Shown piece by piece: positions 7,240 to 14,505 of a stretch of 27,902 nt of DNA. The notes under the pieces were generated by a model, which did not search any database, was not told where the DNA came from, and was given only the letters and a program-made list of their open reading frames with translations. The stretch is from an uncultured Pelagibacteraceae bacterium (lineage in GTDB: Bacteria > Pseudomonadota > Alphaproteobacteria > Pelagibacterales > Pelagibacteraceae): NCBI GenBank assembly GCA_902513415.1, contig CABXMS010000004.1:1-27902 (forward strand). The letters run 5' to 3'. Numbering within the stretch: position 1 is the stretch's first letter; the number at the start of each line of letters is the position of its first letter. A program made the position numbers and the translations under genes.

Positions 7240-7364
7240 TAATTTGTAGAGCTTAACAATCTAAATAGGGATGCAAGTATTCCATGTCCGGAAATTTCAA
7301 TTGCACCTATTATTATAACAAAAAATATAACTTTTTTTGTTCTGCTATTAAAAAATTTATCCAT
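7239..7364 (-). CDS. 41-residue single-span membrane protein
   Basis: This frame runs from ATG 7364 to TAA at 7239-7241 and encodes 41 residues. A basic head (MDKFFNSRTKK) precedes a hydrophobic stretch VIFFVIIIGAIEI and a second moderately hydrophobic part SGHGILASLFRLL. Its stop shares a base with the GT2 start (TAATG), a classical coupling arrangement, and it begins 23 bp after the ArnT-like gene. The conserved spacing and the filling of an otherwise empty 148-bp gap support it as real. No Shine-Dalgarno is seen. No family is recognised; it could assist flipping or docking of the lipid-linked sugar, which is speculation from position only. Confidence 0.6.
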   Translation of the reverse strand: MDKFFNSRTKKVIFFVIIIGAIEISGHGILASLFRLLSSTN

Positions 7365-7387
7365 TTTACTATTATATATCAGTTTTA

Positions 7388-8767
7388 TTAATAACAAATC
7401 ATATACTGCTTATTATTTATAAGAAATTTATGTTCCCTTAGCTGCCAAACTGTTATTGGGCATTCACGATGTGTATCGTATATTAGTACAATATGAGGGT
7501 AATAAGATATTTTATCACGGTTAAATATTACTTTTGGTCTTGATTTTAAATTATAAGATAAGTTTCCCGCATGCCACTCATCGAAACCAACATAATTTAT
7601 AAAAGATACAATATCCGGAGCAGAATTAAGTAGCCATATTTTACTCACCTCTTCTGCAATCTTTCTACCTGGATAGTCAGTTCTTTTATCTGTTTCTGTA
7701 ATCGAAACATAGGCATATGCAAACGGAGAAAAAATAAATAGTGTAAAAAATATTAAGAAAAAATTTTTTAATTTTTTTGTGTTAATATTTTTTTTAAAAT
7801 AATAAATCACTAACACTCCAAGAAATAAATAAAATGGCGACATCCACATTGTTCTAATTTTTACTCCCATAATTAATGAGGTCAAAAAAACTAGAAATAT
7901 AGGAATAAAATTAATAGTTAATAAAAATAATAATTTTTTATCATTAAATTTAAATTTAAATTTAAATTTATTAATTAAAAAAAAGAGCATTAATAAAAAT
8001 GGTATTAATATTCCAATTTGTTTAACTAAAAAAATAAGTGGATAGTTAATATGATCCATGAAATTTTGTTCACCAGTCCCTGTTCTATGAATGCCATAAA
8101 TAATTGTTGTATAGTCATTTTCAATTAACCAAATTAAATGTGGTGTTAAGATCAAAAAAAACGGTGCTAAAGAAATTAAACATTTAAAATCAATTTTATT
8201 TTTATAAATCATATAAAGAAAAAGTACATCTAGAGATAAAAGCAAATAAATGAATAAATAGTGAGATAAAATACCAAATGCTGCAAATACGCCAAATAAT
8301 AACCAATCGCTATATTTATTATTTTGAAAACCTTTCCAACAATAAAATACTGAAATTGACCAAAAAAGTAGTTCACATACATAAACATTAAATTCGGGAG
8401 TTGTAAAATTATAAAAATAAATTCCTTCTAACAATAAAACAGACAACAAACAGTAAACTTTATTTTCAAAAAAATATTCTGCTAACTTAAAAACAACAAA
8501 AAAAGAAACAATTATACAAATTTGACTTAATAAATAATAAGCCCAATTTTGTGCACCAAAAATTTGATAAAAAATTTCAACTAAAAACGCGCTCATTGGT
8601 GGATGTTTATTAAATCCCCAATCTAAATTACTTCCCCACGCTAGGGCTTCTATTGTGTCTAAAGGAAGATTATTATTAGTTAATGATGGAATTAAAGTCC
8701 ATATAATCAAATGAATTCCAAGGAATAAGTAAAACAAATTTATTAAATTCTTTTTATTTTTAGCCAT
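7388..8767 (-). CDS. ArnT/GT83-like polyprenyl-phosphate-dependent membrane glycosyltransferase
   Basis: This is a 459-residue polytopic protein with about nine or more hydrophobic helices. The first periplasmic loop carries acidic residues in LDTIEALAWG (D37, E40) and the KHPP motif (residues 54-57) typical of the ArnT/PMT_2 group, where the acidic pair takes part in catalysis. Such enzymes move a sugar from undecaprenyl phosphate to lipid A, a glycan or a protein on the periplasmic side. Pairing with the downstream GT2 enzyme suggests that one loads the lipid carrier and the other uses it. Length is shorter than E. coli ArnT (about 550) because the soluble C-terminal domain is small. A hexanucleotide AAATTT tract within the gene encodes a Lys-Phe repeat. 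The acceptor is unknown. Confidence 0.75.
   Translation of the reverse strand: MAKNKKNLINLFYLFLGIHLIIWTLIPSLTNNNLPLDTIEALAWGSNLDWGFNKHPPMSAFLVEIFYQIFGAQNWAYYLLSQICIIVSFFVVFKLAEYFFENKVYCLLSVLLLEGIYFYNFTTPEFNVYVCELLFWSISVFYCWKGFQNNKYSDWLLFGVFAAFGILSHYLFIYLLLSLDVLFLYMIYKNKIDFKCLISLAPFFLILTPHLIWLIENDYTTIIYGIHRTGTGEQNFMDHINYPLIFLVKQIGILIPFLLMLFFLINKFKFKFKFNDKKLLFLLTINFIPIFLVFLTSLIMGVKIRTMWMSPFYLFLGVLVIYYFKKNINTKKLKNFFLIFFTLFIFSPFAYAYVSITETDKRTDYPGRKIAEEVSKIWLLNSAPDIVSFINYVGFDEWHAGNLSYNLKSRPKVIFNRDKISYYPHIVLIYDTHRECPITVWQLREHKFLINNKQYMICY
7946..7969. repeat. (AAATTT)4 hexanucleotide repeat inside ArnT-like gene
   Basis: Four perfect AAATTT units (24 bp) lie within the coding sequence and encode alternating Lys-Phe (KFKFKFKF) on the minus strand. 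Change in copy number by slippage would stay in frame and alter a loop or helix end by two residues per unit. Confidence 0.8.
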
Positions 8768-8797
8768 TTTTCTTTAATTTATACAAATAATGGTATC

Positions 8798-8827
8798 TTG
8801 ACACCTATTAATTGATGAATATATTCA
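8798..8827 (+). promoter_or_regulatory. dksA promoter with overlapping palindrome
   Basis: TTGACA (8798-8803, perfect -35), a 16-bp spacer and TATATT (8820-8825, 5/6 match to the -10) stand upstream of dksA. The 12-bp perfect palindrome TGAATA/TATTCA (8816-8827) covers the -10 hexamer, as an operator would. Transcription would begin near 8832, leaving a short leader of about 15 bases without a good ribosome site. Confidence 0.6.
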
Positions 8828-8846
8828 CGCACGATTAAAATTAGAT

Positions 8847-9263
8847 ATGGTTAAAATCTCTAAAACATACATTCCAAAAGAAAAAGAAAAATATATGTGT
8901 GCCAAACATCTGTCATTTTTTAAACAAAAATTAACTGATTGGAAATCAGATCTTATAAAAACCAATAACGAAGCTTTATATAATAGCTCTATGGATGATA
9001 ACACCACTTCTGCTGATATTGTAGATCAGGCAAGCTCTTACACAGAAAAAAATGTAGAAATGAGAGCAATCAACAGACAAATCAAATTAATTTCAAAAAT
9101 CGATTTAGCTTTAAAAAGAATAGAAAATGGAACATATGGTTTCTGTGAAGAAACAGCTGAGCCAATTGGATTAAAAAGATTAATTGCAAGACCTGTAGCA
9201 ACATTATCTATTACCGCACAAGAAAAACACGAAAAAGAAGAAAAAATATTTGCAGACGGTTAA
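8847..9263 (+). CDS. dksA: DksA, RNA-polymerase-binding stringent-response cofactor
   Basis: DksA enters the RNA polymerase secondary channel and, with ppGpp, alters initiation at rRNA, biosynthetic and other promoters. The 138-residue protein has the coiled-coil with the tip motif DIVDQAS: D57, D60 and A62 correspond to the acidic tip and alanine of E. coli (D71, D74, A76). The globular end GFCEETAEPIGLKRLIARPVA is the TraR/DksA domain. Only one of the four zinc-ligand cysteines remains (C100), a pattern seen in alphaproteobacterial DksA, so it probably folds without zinc. The start could instead be ATG at 8895 (M17), but the longer form keeps the usual N-terminal helix. Its stop overlaps the opposing GST stop within TTAA at 9260-9263. 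Confidence 0.93.
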   Translation: MVKISKTYIPKEKEKYMCAKHLSFFKQKLTDWKSDLIKTNNEALYNSSMDDNTTSADIVDQASSYTEKNVEMRAINRQIKLISKIDLALKRIENGTYGFCEETAEPIGLKRLIARPVATLSITAQEKHEKEEKIFADG

Positions 9264-9889
9264 GGGATAGGAATAGTCTCTCCACTTTTCATAAAATCAT
9301 ATCCTTTAATTACAGATTCTCTTTGAGCTATTTCTAAATACCATCTTGTTAAATTTTTAAATTTTTTTAATCCTATATCGTGAATTGGATGTCTTGCTAC
9401 CCAAGGCCATGTAGCTATATCAGCGATTGTGTATTTTTCACCGGCAAGATATTTTGAATTTTCTAGTCTTTCCTCTAAATCGCTATAAATAGTTTTTGTT
9501 ATCTTAAAATATCTATTTTCCCCAAATTCACTCTTTCCTGGATTGTAATAGTGAAACTGATGATGCTGTCCAAACATTGGTCCTATATATCCCATTTGAG
9601 CCATAAGCCACTGATTAATTTTTAATCTATCTTTTTTATCATAAAATTTATTAGTTTTTTCTCCTAGATAAATAAGAATGGCACCAGATTCAAAAATAGC
9701 TTCTTTGTTATTATCGTAATCTATAATTACCGGAATTTTACTGAAAGGACTAATTTTTCTAAAATCAGGTTTGAATTGTTCATCTTTATAAAGATTTACT
9801 TTGGTAACTTTGTATTCAAGCTTAGTTTCTTCAAGCATAATTGAAATTTTTTTTCCATTAGGTGTGTCTGCAGTTAAAAGTTCAATCAC
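9260..9889 (-). CDS. Glutathione S-transferase family protein, YfcG/Nu-class-like
   Basis: The 209-residue protein has an N-terminal thioredoxin-like domain (MIELLTADTPNGKKISIMLEE, then SPFSKIPVIID with the cis-proline, and FESGAILIYLGE which binds the gamma-glutamyl group). An all-helical C-terminal domain follows with TIADIATWPWVARH. This TPNGKK start resembles the YfcG/YghU group, which works as glutathione-dependent disulfide reductase or peroxidase rather than classical conjugating transferase. Its ATG overlaps the stop of the ferredoxin reductase gene (ATGA), so it is third in a ferredoxin-reductase-GST operon. A role in thiol redox balance is inferred. Confidence 0.88.
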   Translation of the reverse strand: MIELLTADTPNGKKISIMLEETKLEYKVTKVNLYKDEQFKPDFRKISPFSKIPVIIDYDNNKEAIFESGAILIYLGEKTNKFYDKKDRLKINQWLMAQMGYIGPMFGQHHQFHYYNPGKSEFGENRYFKITKTIYSDLEERLENSKYLAGEKYTIADIATWPWVARHPIHDIGLKKFKNLTRWYLEIAQRESVIKGYDFMKSGETIPIP

Positions 9890-10902
9890 TCTTTTACACC
9901 TAGTCTTTTTTTTAAATTTGTAGATGTTGTTGTAAATTCAAATCTATATTTTTCATTAGGTCTAGCTAATTTAAAACACGCTCTAGCTGCCAATGCACCT
10001 TCATGAAATCCTGATAGGATTAATTTTAATTTTCCGGGGTAACTACATATATCTCCTATCGCATAGATTCCTTTTTGATTTGTTTGAAATTTCTCAGTAT
10101 CAACTTCTATTGTTTTTTTATTTAAATTTAATTCCCAATTAACTATTGGTCCAAGTTGCATAATCAAACCAAAAAATCCTAAAACATAGTCCGTTTTTAA
10201 ATTTTTTTTCTCACCCTCATCATGAATAATATCTATGCTTTCTAAATTTTCCGTTCCGTGTGCATTTTTTAGTTGATATTTTGTGAACAGGTTTATTTTT
10301 CCATTTTTTGTTAATTCTTGAATTTTATCTATGCTAACTTGAGCTCCTCTAAACTCATCTCTTCGATGAATTAGATTTACATTTGAATTATTAGAAAGTT
10401 CTATTGCCCAATCCAATGCACTGTCGCCTCCACCAAAAATTGATACTGTTTTTCCTTTAAATATAGACTTATTTTTTATGGAATAAAATAATGATTTGTT
10501 TTCAAATTTTTCACATTCTTTTGGACTAAATTTTCTTGGTTCAAATGATCCTACTCCACCCGCAATAATTATATTTGGTGTATTAAATGATGTTCCTTTA
10601 TTTGTTTTAACTTCCCAACTATCATCACTTTTCTTAACTTCATCTACTCTCTCATTTAAATGAAATTTAATATCAAAAGGTTTTAATTGATTTATTAAGT
10701 TATTTGTTAACTCTTCACCTGTACATTCTGGAATGGCAGGAATGTCATAAATTGGCTTATCAGGATATAGCTCAATACACTGACCGCCTATTTTATCTAG
10801 ATTGTCGACTACTTCACAATTCAATCCAATTAATTTTAATTGGTGAGCACAAAATAAACCTGACGGTCCTGCTCCAATTATTAAAACATCAGTTTTAATC
10901 AT
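9886..10902 (-). CDS. Ferredoxin-NADP(+) reductase, thioredoxin-reductase-like type
   Basis: The 338-residue flavoprotein has the FAD-binding GAGPSGL motif (residues 10-16), the IGGQCIELYPDKPIYDIPA segment and an NADPH-binding GGGDSALDW (157-165) followed by HRRDEFR. It lacks the CxxC redox pair of true thioredoxin reductase, which places it with the YumC/Rhodopseudomonas-type ferredoxin-NADP reductases. It would move electrons between NADP(H) and the 2Fe-2S ferredoxin encoded just upstream, whose stop overlaps this ATG by one base (TAATG). Annotation as thioredoxin reductase is a common mistake for this family. Neighbouring proteorhodopsin raises the idea of a link between light-driven membrane energy and reductant, but this is only contextual. 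Confidence 0.9.
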   Translation of the reverse strand: MIKTDVLIIGAGPSGLFCAHQLKLIGLNCEVVDNLDKIGGQCIELYPDKPIYDIPAIPECTGEELTNNLINQLKPFDIKFHLNERVDEVKKSDDSWEVKTNKGTSFNTPNIIIAGGVGSFEPRKFSPKECEKFENKSLFYSIKNKSIFKGKTVSIFGGGDSALDWAIELSNNSNVNLIHRRDEFRGAQVSIDKIQELTKNGKINLFTKYQLKNAHGTENLESIDIIHDEGEKKNLKTDYVLGFFGLIMQLGPIVNWELNLNKKTIEVDTEKFQTNQKGIYAIGDICSYPGKLKLILSGFHEGALAARACFKLARPNEKYRFEFTTTSTNLKKRLGVKE

Positions 10903-11222
10903 TATAACTGTTTTTCTGGTAAATTAACTTCCAGTCCATCAATATTATCTGAAACTTCAATTTGACAACTAAGCCTACTATTTTTTCTAGGCTCATAAGC
11001 TTGGTCTAACATATCATCTTCACCTTCTTTTTTATTTGGAATTTTATTAAACCATTCATCTTTGACATAAACATGGCAGGTAGCACATGCCATTCCTCCT
11101 CCGCAATCGGCATCAATTCCTGGAATATTGTTTTGAACAGCACCTTCCATTACACTTAGACCGTTTGCAACGTCAACTGTGTGGGATTTTCCATTATGTT
11201 CTATGTATGTAATTTTAGCCAT
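10902..11222 (-). CDS. 2Fe-2S ferredoxin, adrenodoxin type
   Basis: The 106-residue ferredoxin has cluster ligands C40, C46, C49 (C-x5-C-x2-C) and C86, the pattern of adrenodoxin/ISC-type plant-fold ferredoxins. [17 protein letters not shown] and RLSCQIEV are the surrounding conserved segments. It is the probable partner of the reductase downstream, to which it is translationally coupled. Partners may include Fe-S cluster assembly or monooxygenases. No Shine-Dalgarno precedes ATG 11222. A strong terminator at 11240-11276 separates it from proteorhodopsin, so its transcription must come from read-through or from a promoter close to the start. Confidence 0.93.
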   Translation of the reverse strand: MAKITYIEHNGKSHTVDVANGLSVMEGAVQNNIPGIDADCGGGMACATCHVYVKDEWFNKIPNKKEGEDDMLDQAYEPRKNSRLSCQIEVSDNIDGLEVNLPEKQL

Positions 11223-11239
11223 TATTCACATATAGATAT

Positions 11240-11276
11240 AAAAAAAAATAGGGCAAGTAATTAAACTTGCCCTATT
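11240..11276 (-). terminator. Intrinsic terminator after proteorhodopsin
   Basis: A 12-bp perfect stem AATAGGGCAAGT (11247-11258) / ACTTGCCCTATT (11265-11276) has a 6-base loop. On the minus strand it is followed by a run of nine U's (11248-11240, partly in the stem). It lies 20 bp past the proteorhodopsin stop codon and before the ferredoxin gene. It should stop most transcripts, giving an abundant monocistronic proteorhodopsin message with some read-through. Confidence 0.93.
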
Positions 11277-11295
11277 TATATTTATTTATCTAGAC

Positions 11296-12066
11296 TTATC
11301 TAGATCTAGCAGAAGTGTTTTGCATCGCTGCAGCCCAAATAACTAGACCGAATGCGATCTTGTTAAGAAAGTCTGCAAGGTTATAAATCACGTTTAGTGA
11401 GTTAGCATCTACACCACCAGTTAAATAACCAAATACATAACCTAATGGATAAATTGCCCAACCAATTGTAACGATCATTCTCATTGCTCCAAAAGCAGTT
11501 ACAAGTCCTTTGTTTCCACTCTTAGAAGCTATTTTTCCAGCTTCACCTGAGAATACTTCATATAGAATGTAGATCCATCCAGCTATTCCGATGATGAAAC
11601 CCATCATAGGATTGATGTAACCTGCTTCTCCCAAGTATCCACTGATTAACATTACTAATGATCCGATTAAAAGTCTCCAGAATATTCCTCCGGAAACTTT
11701 TTTAACAGCTGCTAGAATTAAGTAAAATTCTACCATCTGTAATGGTACAGTGATTAACCAGTCAATATATCTATATACTGTTGGTGAGTCACCTGTTTGA
11801 ACCCAAACACCTCTCATGTACATGTAGTGAATGAATGCAATACCAGTTACTAGTCCCGCTACTGTTACTGATGTTCTCCAGCCAGCAGCTACTGATCCTC
11901 TTTCCATAAAAAAGAAAGCGGTTGCTGCTAACATACCCATTGAAATTACCCAAAATGAGATTCCAACAAAGTCATCAGAAGCAAGAAGGACTGTTTCGGC
12001 ATTTGCTGCACCTGAAAAGCCTAATAAGGCTACAGCTGCTAAAGCAAACAACTTAAGTTTTTTCAT
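11296..12066 (-). CDS. Proteorhodopsin, blue-tuned light-driven proton pump
   Basis: This is a 256-residue seven-helix retinal protein with a cleavable signal peptide (to about residue 23, AANA|E). Key residues are shifted by five from the reference green proteorhodopsin. H80 (H75) and the proton acceptor D102 (D97) lie in RYIDWLITVP. The proton donor is E113 (E108), and the retinal Schiff-base lysine is K236 (K231) in ADFLNKIAFG. Position 110 (reference 105) is Q, which tunes absorption to blue light of open-ocean water. It exports protons in light and so supports ATP synthesis and transport during carbon starvation. GAGGGAG before ATG 12066 is a strong ribosome site. Codon use looks richer in G and C than its neighbours, fitting high expression. 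No retinal synthesis gene is in the window. Confidence 0.97.
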   Translation of the reverse strand: MKKLKLFALAAVALLGFSGAANAETVLLASDDFVGISFWVISMGMLAATAFFFMERGSVAAGWRTSVTVAGLVTGIAFIHYMYMRGVWVQTGDSPTVYRYIDWLITVPLQMVEFYLILAAVKKVSGGIFWRLLIGSLVMLISGYLGEAGYINPMMGFIIGIAGWIYILYEVFSGEAGKIASKSGNKGLVTAFGAMRMIVTIGWAIYPLGYVFGYLTGGVDANSLNVIYNLADFLNKIAFGLVIWAAAMQNTSARSR

Positions 12067-12095
12067 AAAAAACTCCCTCTTTAGTTAGTTTTTTT

Positions 12096-12111
12096 AGTTT
12101 AATATTAAACT
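12096..12111. promoter_or_regulatory. 16-bp perfect palindrome in the proteorhodopsin leader
   Basis: AGTTTAATATTAAACT reads the same on both strands. It lies 30 bp upstream of the proteorhodopsin ATG in the 211-bp gap shared with prpE. It could be a dimeric regulator's operator or a hairpin in the leader RNA. A second, shorter palindrome AACCGGTT (12230-12237) is near the prpE start. No regulator is identified. I could not assign a confident promoter for either gene in this gap. Confidence 0.45.
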
Positions 12112-12277
12112 TTAGCTTTATCCGCAATAAAACCAAGTTAATGGGGTAAATAACAAATAAAAATAGTTAATAGAAGACTTTTTTACCTCTAATAAGTATT
12201 GATTTTACTTACTTTTTAAAATTAAATGCAACCGGTTATATAAAATCAGTTAAAAATGGCAAATCAAAACAAATCAG

Positions 12278-14173
12278 ATGAATAAAAATTATAAAAAAAT
12301 TTATGACCAGTCAATAAAGAATCCTCAAGAATTTTGGCAAAAAGTTTCTGATGATATTTTTTGGTTTAAAAAGCCAACTAAAATTTTAAACAAGTCTAAT
12401 CCACCTTTTTATAAGTGGTATGAAGATGGTATAACAAATACTTGTTACAATGCGCTCGACTTTCATATTGACCAAGGAAAAGCTAATAAAGTTGCACTCA
12501 TTTACGATAGTCCAATTACAGGCAATAAATCAAAATTTACATTTAAAGAATTAAAGGACAAAGTTTCGAAATTTGCTGGAGCATTAAACAATCAAGGAAT
12601 TAAAAAAGGAGACCGTGTAGTAATATACATGCCCATGATACCAGAAGCAGTGGTTGCAATGCTTGCTTGCGGAAGAATTGGAGCAATACACTCTGTTGTT
12701 TTTGGTGGATTTGCATCTAATGAACTTGCTAGCCGTATTGATGACAGTAAGGCAAAACTTTTAATTACAGCATCATGTGGATTTGAACCCGGAAAAACAG
12801 TTGAGTATCGCCCTTTAGTGGATGGAGCACTAAAACTTGCAAAACATAAATTAGAAAAAGTAATTTTTTATCAAAGAAAAGATCATGATGTTAAATTAAA
12901 CAGTCCATTAGAAATTAGTTGGGAAGAAGTTATGTCTAAATCCAAAGAAATAGACTGTGTAGAAATGGGATCAAATGAATTTGCTTACATTCTCTATACA
13001 TCTGGAACTACGGGAATTCCAAAAGGAATTGTAAGAGACATTGGAGGACATGTGGCTGCACTAAAATGGACCATGAAAAATATTTATAATATTGATGAAG
13101 ATGATGTTTGGTGGTCAGCTAGTGATATAGGATGGATAGTTGGTCACTCCTACATAGTTTATGCTCCTTTATTTAAAGGTTGCACTACAGTTTTGTTCGA
13201 AGGAAAGCCTGTGGGAACTCCCGATGCTGGAGCATTTTGGAAAATAATTTCTGATTATAAGGTTAAATCCTTATTCACAGCACCAACTGCATTTAGAGCT
13301 ATAAAAAAAGAAGATCCAGAAGGAAAGTTCTTTTCAAAATATGATTTAAGTTCATTTGAATCTTTATTTTTGGCTGGAGAAAGAGCTGATCCCGATACAA
13401 TAAAATGGGCTGAAAATTTATTAAATGTTCCTGTTATTGATCACTGGTGGCAGACTGAAACTAGTTGGGCAATAAGTTCAAACTGTACAGGAATTGAAAT
13501 GATGAAAACAAAATATGGATCAGCTTGTAAAGCTGTGCCCGGTTATGATGTTAAAATTATCAAACCCGATCAATCTTTGGCAAAACCAAATGAAATGGGT
13601 GACATTGTTGTAAAACTTCCCCTACCTCCAGGAACTTTTCCAACATTGTGGAATGCTGATAAAAGATATGAAGAAAACTATATGACAAACTACAAAGGTT
13701 ATTATCAAACTTATGATGCTGGTCATATTGATGATGATGGATATATTTGGATTATGTCTAGAACAGATGACATAATTAATGTAGCAGGACATAGATTGTC
13801 GACTGGTGCTATTGAAGAAGTATTATCTGAACATCAATCTGTTGCTGAATGTGCCGTATTAGGAATTGCAGATAAATTAAAAGGACAATTACCAATAGGT
13901 TTAGTCGTATTAAAAGCAGGAGTTAAAAAAGATAACGAAACTATATCAAAAGAATGTATTCAAATGGTTAGAGATAAAATTGGCCCAGTAGCTGCATTTA
14001 AAGTTGTAATTGTAATAAAAAGACTGCCAAAAACTAGATCTGGAAAAATATTAAGAGGTACAATTAGGAAGATTGCAGATAAAGAGGAATATAAAATGCC
14101 AGCAACAATTGACGACCCAGCAATTTTATCTGAAATAAAAGAAGATTTGATTAAAAATAATATTCTTAAATAA
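12278..14173 (+). CDS. prpE: Propionyl-CoA synthetase (AMP-forming)
   Basis: This adenylate-forming enzyme activates propionate, and probably other short acids, to the CoA thioester through an acyl-AMP. It has 631 residues, close to E. coli PrpE (628). The N-terminus SNPPFYKWYEDGITNTCYNALD and the ASCGFEPGKTVEYRPLVDGAL segment resemble PrpE rather than acetyl-CoA synthetase. The AMP-binding loop YTSGTTGIPKG spans 240-250, the DHWWQTETSW motif follows, and the catalytic, acetylation-controlled lysine is K590 in TRSGKILRG. The downstream SMR gene overlaps it by one base (TAATG). It is divergent from proteorhodopsin across 211 bp. Acetate or acrylate as physiological substrates cannot be excluded. 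In SAR11, acrylate from DMSP could be relevant, by inference. Confidence 0.88.
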   Translation: MNKNYKKIYDQSIKNPQEFWQKVSDDIFWFKKPTKILNKSNPPFYKWYEDGITNTCYNALDFHIDQGKANKVALIYDSPITGNKSKFTFKELKDKVSKFAGALNNQGIKKGDRVVIYMPMIPEAVVAMLACGRIGAIHSVVFGGFASNELASRIDDSKAKLLITASCGFEPGKTVEYRPLVDGALKLAKHKLEKVIFYQRKDHDVKLNSPLEISWEEVMSKSKEIDCVEMGSNEFAYILYTSGTTGIPKGIVRDIGGHVAALKWTMKNIYNIDEDDVWWSASDIGWIVGHSYIVYAPLFKGCTTVLFEGKPVGTPDAGAFWKIISDYKVKSLFTAPTAFRAIKKEDPEGKFFSKYDLSSFESLFLAGERADPDTIKWAENLLNVPVIDHWWQTETSWAISSNCTGIEMMKTKYGSACKAVPGYDVKIIKPDQSLAKPNEMGDIVVKLPLPPGTFPTLWNADKRYEENYMTNYKGYYQTYDAGHIDDDGYIWIMSRTDDIINVAGHRLSTGAIEEVLSEHQSVAECAVLGIADKLKGQLPIGLVVLKAGVKKDNETISKECIQMVRDKIGPVAAFKVVIVIKRLPKTRSGKILRGTIRKIADKEEYKMPATIDDPAILSEIKEDLIKNNILK

Positions 14174-14505
14174 TGCTTAAAACATATATATTTCTTGTCG
14201 GTGCAATATTTTGTGAGGTTGCGGGAACAATGTTATTACCTGTCTCTCAAAATTTTACAAAACTTGTTCCAACTGTTTCACTTACTATTTTCTACCTATG
14301 CGCATTTTATCTTTTAACATTTGTTGTAAATAAACTTCCAATAGCAATAGTTTATGCAACTTGGAGTGGACTTGGAATTTTTACAATTGCAATATTGGGT
14401 TATATATTTTTTAAACAAACTTTGGCTTGGCAGGCTGTCGTAGGATTATTTATGATTGTGGTCGGTGTTATTCTTGTAAATAGTTTTACAACAAAGCTTA
14501 GTTAA
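14173..14505 (+). CDS. Small multidrug resistance (SMR/EmrE-family) transporter
   Basis: The 110-residue protein has four transmembrane helices. The essential membrane glutamate is E15 (FCEVAGT), and the Y-A-x-W-x-G-x-G signature is at YATWSGLG (61-68). Such proteins form dimers that exchange protons for cationic compounds, or export guanidinium (Gdx type). The sequence does not let me choose between these with certainty. It is translationally coupled to prpE, an unusual partner, and its end overlaps the opposing dihydroorotase gene by 8 bp. Confidence 0.9.
   Translation: MLKTYIFLVGAIFCEVAGTMLLPVSQNFTKLVPTVSLTIFYLCAFYLLTFVVNKLPIAIVYATWSGLGIFTIAILGYIFFKQTLAWQAVVGLFMIVVGVILVNSFTTKLS

Noticed and set aside
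9886..10902. Thioredoxin reductase
   Set aside because: No CxxC redox pair between the FAD and NADPH domains; the ferredoxin neighbour supports ferredoxin-NADP reductase.
11831..12088. Plus-strand open frame of 85 codons opposite the proteorhodopsin start
   Set aside because: It is the complement of a strongly conserved coding region with Ala/Pro-rich nonsense composition; it is a shadow frame.
12278..14173. Acetyl-CoA synthetase (acs)
   Set aside because: The N-terminal SNPPFYKW and ASCGFEPGKTVEYRP segments fit propionyl-CoA synthetase better, though overlapping substrate use is possible.
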